Below are positions 46,434-49,281 of a DNA stretch of 49,281 nt, in pieces. This DNA is from Eggerthellales bacterium. Its GTDB lineage: Bacteria > Actinomycetota > Coriobacteriia > Coriobacteriales > Eggerthellaceae. Below the pieces are notes generated by a model. It was not told the DNA's origin. It was given only the letters and a program-made list of their open reading frames with translations, and searched no databases. The translations under genes were made by a program, and so were the position numbers. The number at the start of each line of letters is the position of its first letter. Positions within the stretch are counted from its first letter, which is position 1. The stretch covers positions 1 through 49,281 of the forward strand of contig JAQXGX010000183.1 of the NCBI GenBank assembly GCA_029006935.1. Direction: 5' to 3'.

Positions 46434-47783
46434 GTGAAGCACGTGGCAAGGGAATCCAAGGCCAATATCCAGCAGAATCCGGGCGGTCGCCATCAGGCGG
46501 CTGCCCGTCCTGCGTCCAGAAGGGACCGCATGGCGGAAAAGCGCCGCATGATGGCCTCCGAGCGCAAGGAGCGGGAGCGCAGGGCCCACCTGCGCTACGC
46601 CTGCGTTCTGGTGATCTCCATTGCCGTGGCCTTCCTCCTTGGCGTGGGGGTGCGGGGCAATATGGAGCTCATGGACTGGCTTGGGGTCGAAACGGAGGCC
46701 ACCGCCACCCAGCAGACGTCGGGAACGGCGGTTTCCTCAAGCACCTACGATTCCTTCTCCGCCCGCATGGCGGAGGTGGAGTCCATCCTGAACAACGACA
46801 GCCTTGACTCCTTTGACCTGGAGAACACCACCAGCGAGCTCATGCGGACCCTGGCCTCCTCTACTGAGGACCCCTATTTCCGCTACTTCGACGAAAAGCG
46901 CTACGAGCTGTATGCCCAGGAAAACACCTCCAGCAAGTACAGCGGCGTGGGCGTGCTGTTCGCCGAAAAGGAAGGTCGCGCCTACGTGGCCGAGGTCTTT
47001 GCCGGATCCGAGGCGGAGACCAAGGGCATCCAGGTGGGGGATGTGGTGAGGGCCGTGGACGGGGACAGCACCAGCAGCTGGACCAACACGGAGGTGAACG
47101 CGGTGATCTCCGCCAAGTCGGGCGACGAGGTGAACATCACCTGGGAGCGCCCCGACTCCCCGGAAAAGAAGACCTTCTCCACTACCTTGAAGTGCCTTGA
47201 GCAGAAGCAGGCCAACGTGACCTATCGCCTGAGGGATGAGAAGGTGGGCTACGTGAAGGTGTCCCAGTTCACCCAGAACGCAAGCGAGCTGGTTTCCGGG
47301 GCCCTGAAGAAGCTGGATGAAAAGGGCGCCCGCTGCTTCGTGCTGGACCTGCGCAACTGCCCGGGCGGCTACCTTTCCCAGGCGGTGGACATTGCCAGCC
47401 TGTTCGTGAAGAGCGGCAACGTGGTCCAGGTGAAAACGCGTGAGGGGCTTTCCGAGCGTACCGTTTCAGGCGTCACCGCCACCGATGCCCCGCTGGTGGT
47501 GCTCGTCAACGGCCGGACCGCTGCCGCCGCCGAGGTGCTTGCCGCGGCCCTTTCGGACAACTCCCGTGCCACCCTGGTAGGCGCCAAGACCATGGGCAAG
47601 GGGTCGGTTCAAGTGGTCCAGACCCTGTCCTTCGGCGGTGCGGTGCGCTATACCGCTGCCTACTATCTGAGCCCCAACGGGCACGACATCAACTCCCAGG
47701 GAGTTTCCCCGGACTATGCGGTTTCCGGCGAAGACCTGCAGCTTTCCTATGCCTGCCAGACGGCGGCGTCCCTGGCAAGGTAG
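46434..47783 (+). CDS. C-terminal processing protease (S41) homologue lacking the catalytic serine
   Basis: 449 residues. A basic N-terminal cytosolic segment (1-54), one membrane helix (55-72), a PDZ domain (about 165-255) and an S41 domain with QFTQNASE, LDLRNCPGGYLSQAVDIAS and TMGKGSVQ. The catalytic lysine is kept (Lys389), but the usual S-A-S-A-S-E stretch reads T-A-A-A-A-E (362-367): the nucleophile position, 25 residues before the lysine as in Prc, is Ala364. The DNA (47505-47525) is unambiguous. It is therefore probably a pseudo-protease. Start GTG 46434 has AAGGAG 10 nt upstream. The ftsE-ftsX-ctp order is also seen in Bacillus, where CtpB is active. Confidence 0.88.
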   Translation: MKHVARESKANIQQNPGGRHQAAARPASRRDRMAEKRRMMASERKERERRAHLRYACVLVISIAVAFLLGVGVRGNMELMDWLGVETEATATQQTSGTAVSSSTYDSFSARMAEVESILNNDSLDSFDLENTTSELMRTLASSTEDPYFRYFDEKRYELYAQENTSSKYSGVGVLFAEKEGRAYVAEVFAGSEAETKGIQVGDVVRAVDGDSTSSWTNTEVNAVISAKSGDEVNITWERPDSPEKKTFSTTLKCLEQKQANVTYRLRDEKVGYVKVSQFTQNASELVSGALKKLDEKGARCFVLDLRNCPGGYLSQAVDIASLFVKSGNVVQVKTREGLSERTVSGVTATDAPLVVLVNGRTAAAAEVLAAALSDNSRATLVGAKTMGKGSVQVVQTLSFGGAVRYTAAYYLSPNGHDINSQGVSPDYAVSGEDLQLSYACQTAASLAR

Positions 47784-47812
47784 ATTGTTCCTTGGCACGT
47801 AGAAGGCACCAG

Positions 47813-49281
47813 GTGCGGCGCACGCCGCGCAGCAACCCCGCGGGGATCATATCCGTGCATCCGGAAGGACATGGGTTCGTCTCCACCGCCGAGGGGGAGT
47901 TCTTCGTTCCCGCCTCTAAGGTCAACGGCGCCTTCGACGGGGACACCGTGGAGGTGACCCCTCTTCCCTACAAGGGCCAGACCCCGACTGCGCGGGTGGT
48001 GCGGGTGCTGGACCGGGCCTACCAGAGCATCGTGGGGCGATACGAGGTGGCGGAGCCCTTCGGCGTGGTGGTGCCGGAAGACCCTCATCTGCACCATGAC
48101 GTGTTCACCCTGCGCGCCCAGAACCCCCACATTCCCGACGGCGCCCTGGTCAGGGTACGCATGCTCAATTTCCCCAGCAGGGGCACGGCGGCCACGGGCG
48201 TGATCGAGGAGGTGCTTTCCCAGGAGCAGACCGGATCGGTGCTCATCGACCTGCTGGTGCAGCGGCACAAGCTGGAGACCCGTTTCTCGGAGGGCACCCT
48301 GGAGCAGGCCCGTCAGGCTTCCCTGGACGTTCCCGCGGCTCTTGCCCATGGGTACCGGGATCTGCGCCAGCGGGTGGTCATGACCGTGGACCCTGCTGAT
48401 GCCAAGGACTTCGACGATGCCATTTCCCTGGACCCTGCGCAGGGCCTGCTTCTTTCCGACGATACTCCCGCGCCCCGCGGAGCTGCGTGGCGCCTGGGGG
48501 TGCATATTGCCGACGTAAGCGCCTACGTGCCCTGGGATTCCCCGGCGGATCTGGATGCCCGGCGCAGGGGAACCAGCGTCTACCTGGTGGATCGGGTGAT
48601 CCCCATGCTGCCGGAAGAGCTTAGCAACGACCTGTGCTCCCTTCGCCCCCAGGAAGACCGTCTGACCATGACCGTGGACCTGTTCCTTGATCGCCGGGGA
48701 AACCTGGTTGCCACGGACCTGTACCCTGCGGTGATCTGCTCTGACGCCCGCCTGACCTACGGGCAGGTGCAGGGGGCCCTTGACCAGAGGGCCCGGGAAG
48801 AGCAGACTCAGCTTCCCTCCCATCTGGTGGATCGTCTGGAAGGGGTCTCTGCCATAGCCAAGCAGCGCGCCGCCCTGCGACGCTTCCGGGGAGGCGTGGA
48901 CTTCGACCGTGCCGAGGCGCGGGTGACCCTGGATTCCCAGGGCGTTCCCACCGGGGTGGAGCTGCGTCGCAGAACCGACGCCACGGAGCTCATCGAGGAG
49001 TCCATGATCTTGGCCAACGAAGCGGTTGCCTCCCATCTGGAACGTCAGGGATTCCCCTGCGCCTACCGTGTTCACGATAAGCCTGCGCTAGACGGGCTGG
49101 TTTCCCTGGCTCAGGTGCTGGGCGAGTTCCCCTGGTTTTCGCTGGAACTGGAGGGGCGCTTCGTCACCGGCGATCCCTTTGCCATCCAGGAGGTGCTGTC
49201 CTGCTCAGAGGGAAGGCCGGAGCAGGAGCTGGTGTCCCATCTGGTGCTGCGCTCCATGAGCCGCGCGGTCTACCGTCCGGA
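47813..49281 (+). CDS. rnr: Ribonuclease R, 5' part (cut by window end)
   Basis: At least 489 residues; the frame is open to the end of the window. A cold-shock-like OB domain (PEGHGFVSTAEGEFFVPASK) precedes the RNB catalytic domain: DPADAKDFDDAIS at 193-205 with the four catalytic Asp (193, 199, 201, 202), GVHIADVSAYVPWDS, and RRRTDATELIEESMILANE. It degrades structured RNA 3' to 5'. The GTG at 47813 has AGAAGG 6 nt upstream; a TTG at 47792 is possible. The helix-turn-helix arm found before the OB domain in E. coli RNase R is absent. SmpB often follows this gene but lies outside the window. Confidence 0.9.
   Translation, partial: MRRTPRSNPAGIISVHPEGHGFVSTAEGEFFVPASKVNGAFDGDTVEVTPLPYKGQTPTARVVRVLDRAYQSIVGRYEVAEPFGVVVPEDPHLHHDVFTLRAQNPHIPDGALVRVRMLNFPSRGTAATGVIEEVLSQEQTGSVLIDLLVQRHKLETRFSEGTLEQARQASLDVPAALAHGYRDLRQRVVMTVDPADAKDFDDAISLDPAQGLLLSDDTPAPRGAAWRLGVHIADVSAYVPWDSPADLDARRRGTSVYLVDRVIPMLPEELSNDLCSLRPQEDRLTMTVDLFLDRRGNLVATDLYPAVICSDARLTYGQVQGALDQRAREEQTQLPSHLVDRLEGVSAIAKQRAALRRFRGGVDFDRAEARVTLDSQGVPTGVELRRRTDATELIEESMILANEAVASHLERQGFPCAYRVHDKPALDGLVSLAQVLGEFPWFSLELEGRFVTGDPFAIQEVLSCSEGRPEQELVSHLVLRSMSRAVYRP

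Overview
The window is about 49 kb of a high-GC bacterial chromosome. Gene content and order (tmk-holB-PSP1, tandem degV, minimal sufC-sufB, ftsE-ftsX-ctp-rnr, a MalT/SARP-like BTAD regulator, split transketolase, 2-oxoacid:ferredoxin oxidoreductase) suggest an anaerobic actinobacterium, most likely a Coriobacteriia/Eggerthellales-type gut or oral organism. That placement is an inference from family content; there is no rRNA here to settle it. I see no phage, insertion sequence, plasmid or CRISPR genes, so this is mostly ordinary core chromosome with unusual details.

Layout. 1-1247: non-coding, with an array of palindromic repeats. 1248-8215: a TauE/SafE exporter (minus strand), diverging from a five-gene run (malic enzyme, tmk, holB, PSP1/RicT-like, pncB). 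8276-12238: two DegV lipid-binding proteins, an odd dehydrogenase-like protein with a Cys/Asp-rich tail, and a PflX-type radical SAM protein. 12338-18852: a LysR regulator diverging from a PaaK-type CoA ligase, an orphan LysR effector domain with no DNA-binding domain, and a three-gene 2-oxoacid:ferredoxin oxidoreductase; together these look like an aryl/acyl 2-oxoacid oxidation module. 18947-21123: a radical SAM/DUF4130 DNA-metabolism pair (minus strand) behind a promoter that carries a LexA-like box. 21380-23656: GGDEF protein, pyrE, tRNA-Thr, crcB. 24345-26055: sufC-sufB. 26230-30048: ahcY, a membrane glycosyltransferase and a ComF-like protein. 30375-31491: a long structured leader and an amino-acid-binding lipoprotein. 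31651-34617: a giant M16 peptidase. 34837-38510: a small membrane protein, a second large repeat array and the BTAD regulator. 38701-49281: secA, prfB, split transketolase, ftsE, ftsX, a Ctp/S41 protein and the start of rnr.

Main unusual signals. (1) A family of 37- or 59-nt palindromes with 14-nt arms, spaced 15 nt apart, in three intergenic arrays (13 units); arms co-vary while loops drift. (2) 26 of the 37 complete genes called here stop with TAG, only 5 with TGA, although GC is high; the RF2 gene in the same window carries Ser-Pro-Thr where RF2 normally has Ser-Pro-Phe. (3) The Ctp protease beside FtsEX has Ala in place of the catalytic Ser. (4) An orphan LysR ligand domain is co-transcribed with a CoA ligase. 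(5) An unidentified, about 270-nt structured leader precedes the binding-protein gene. None of these could be tested by search here.
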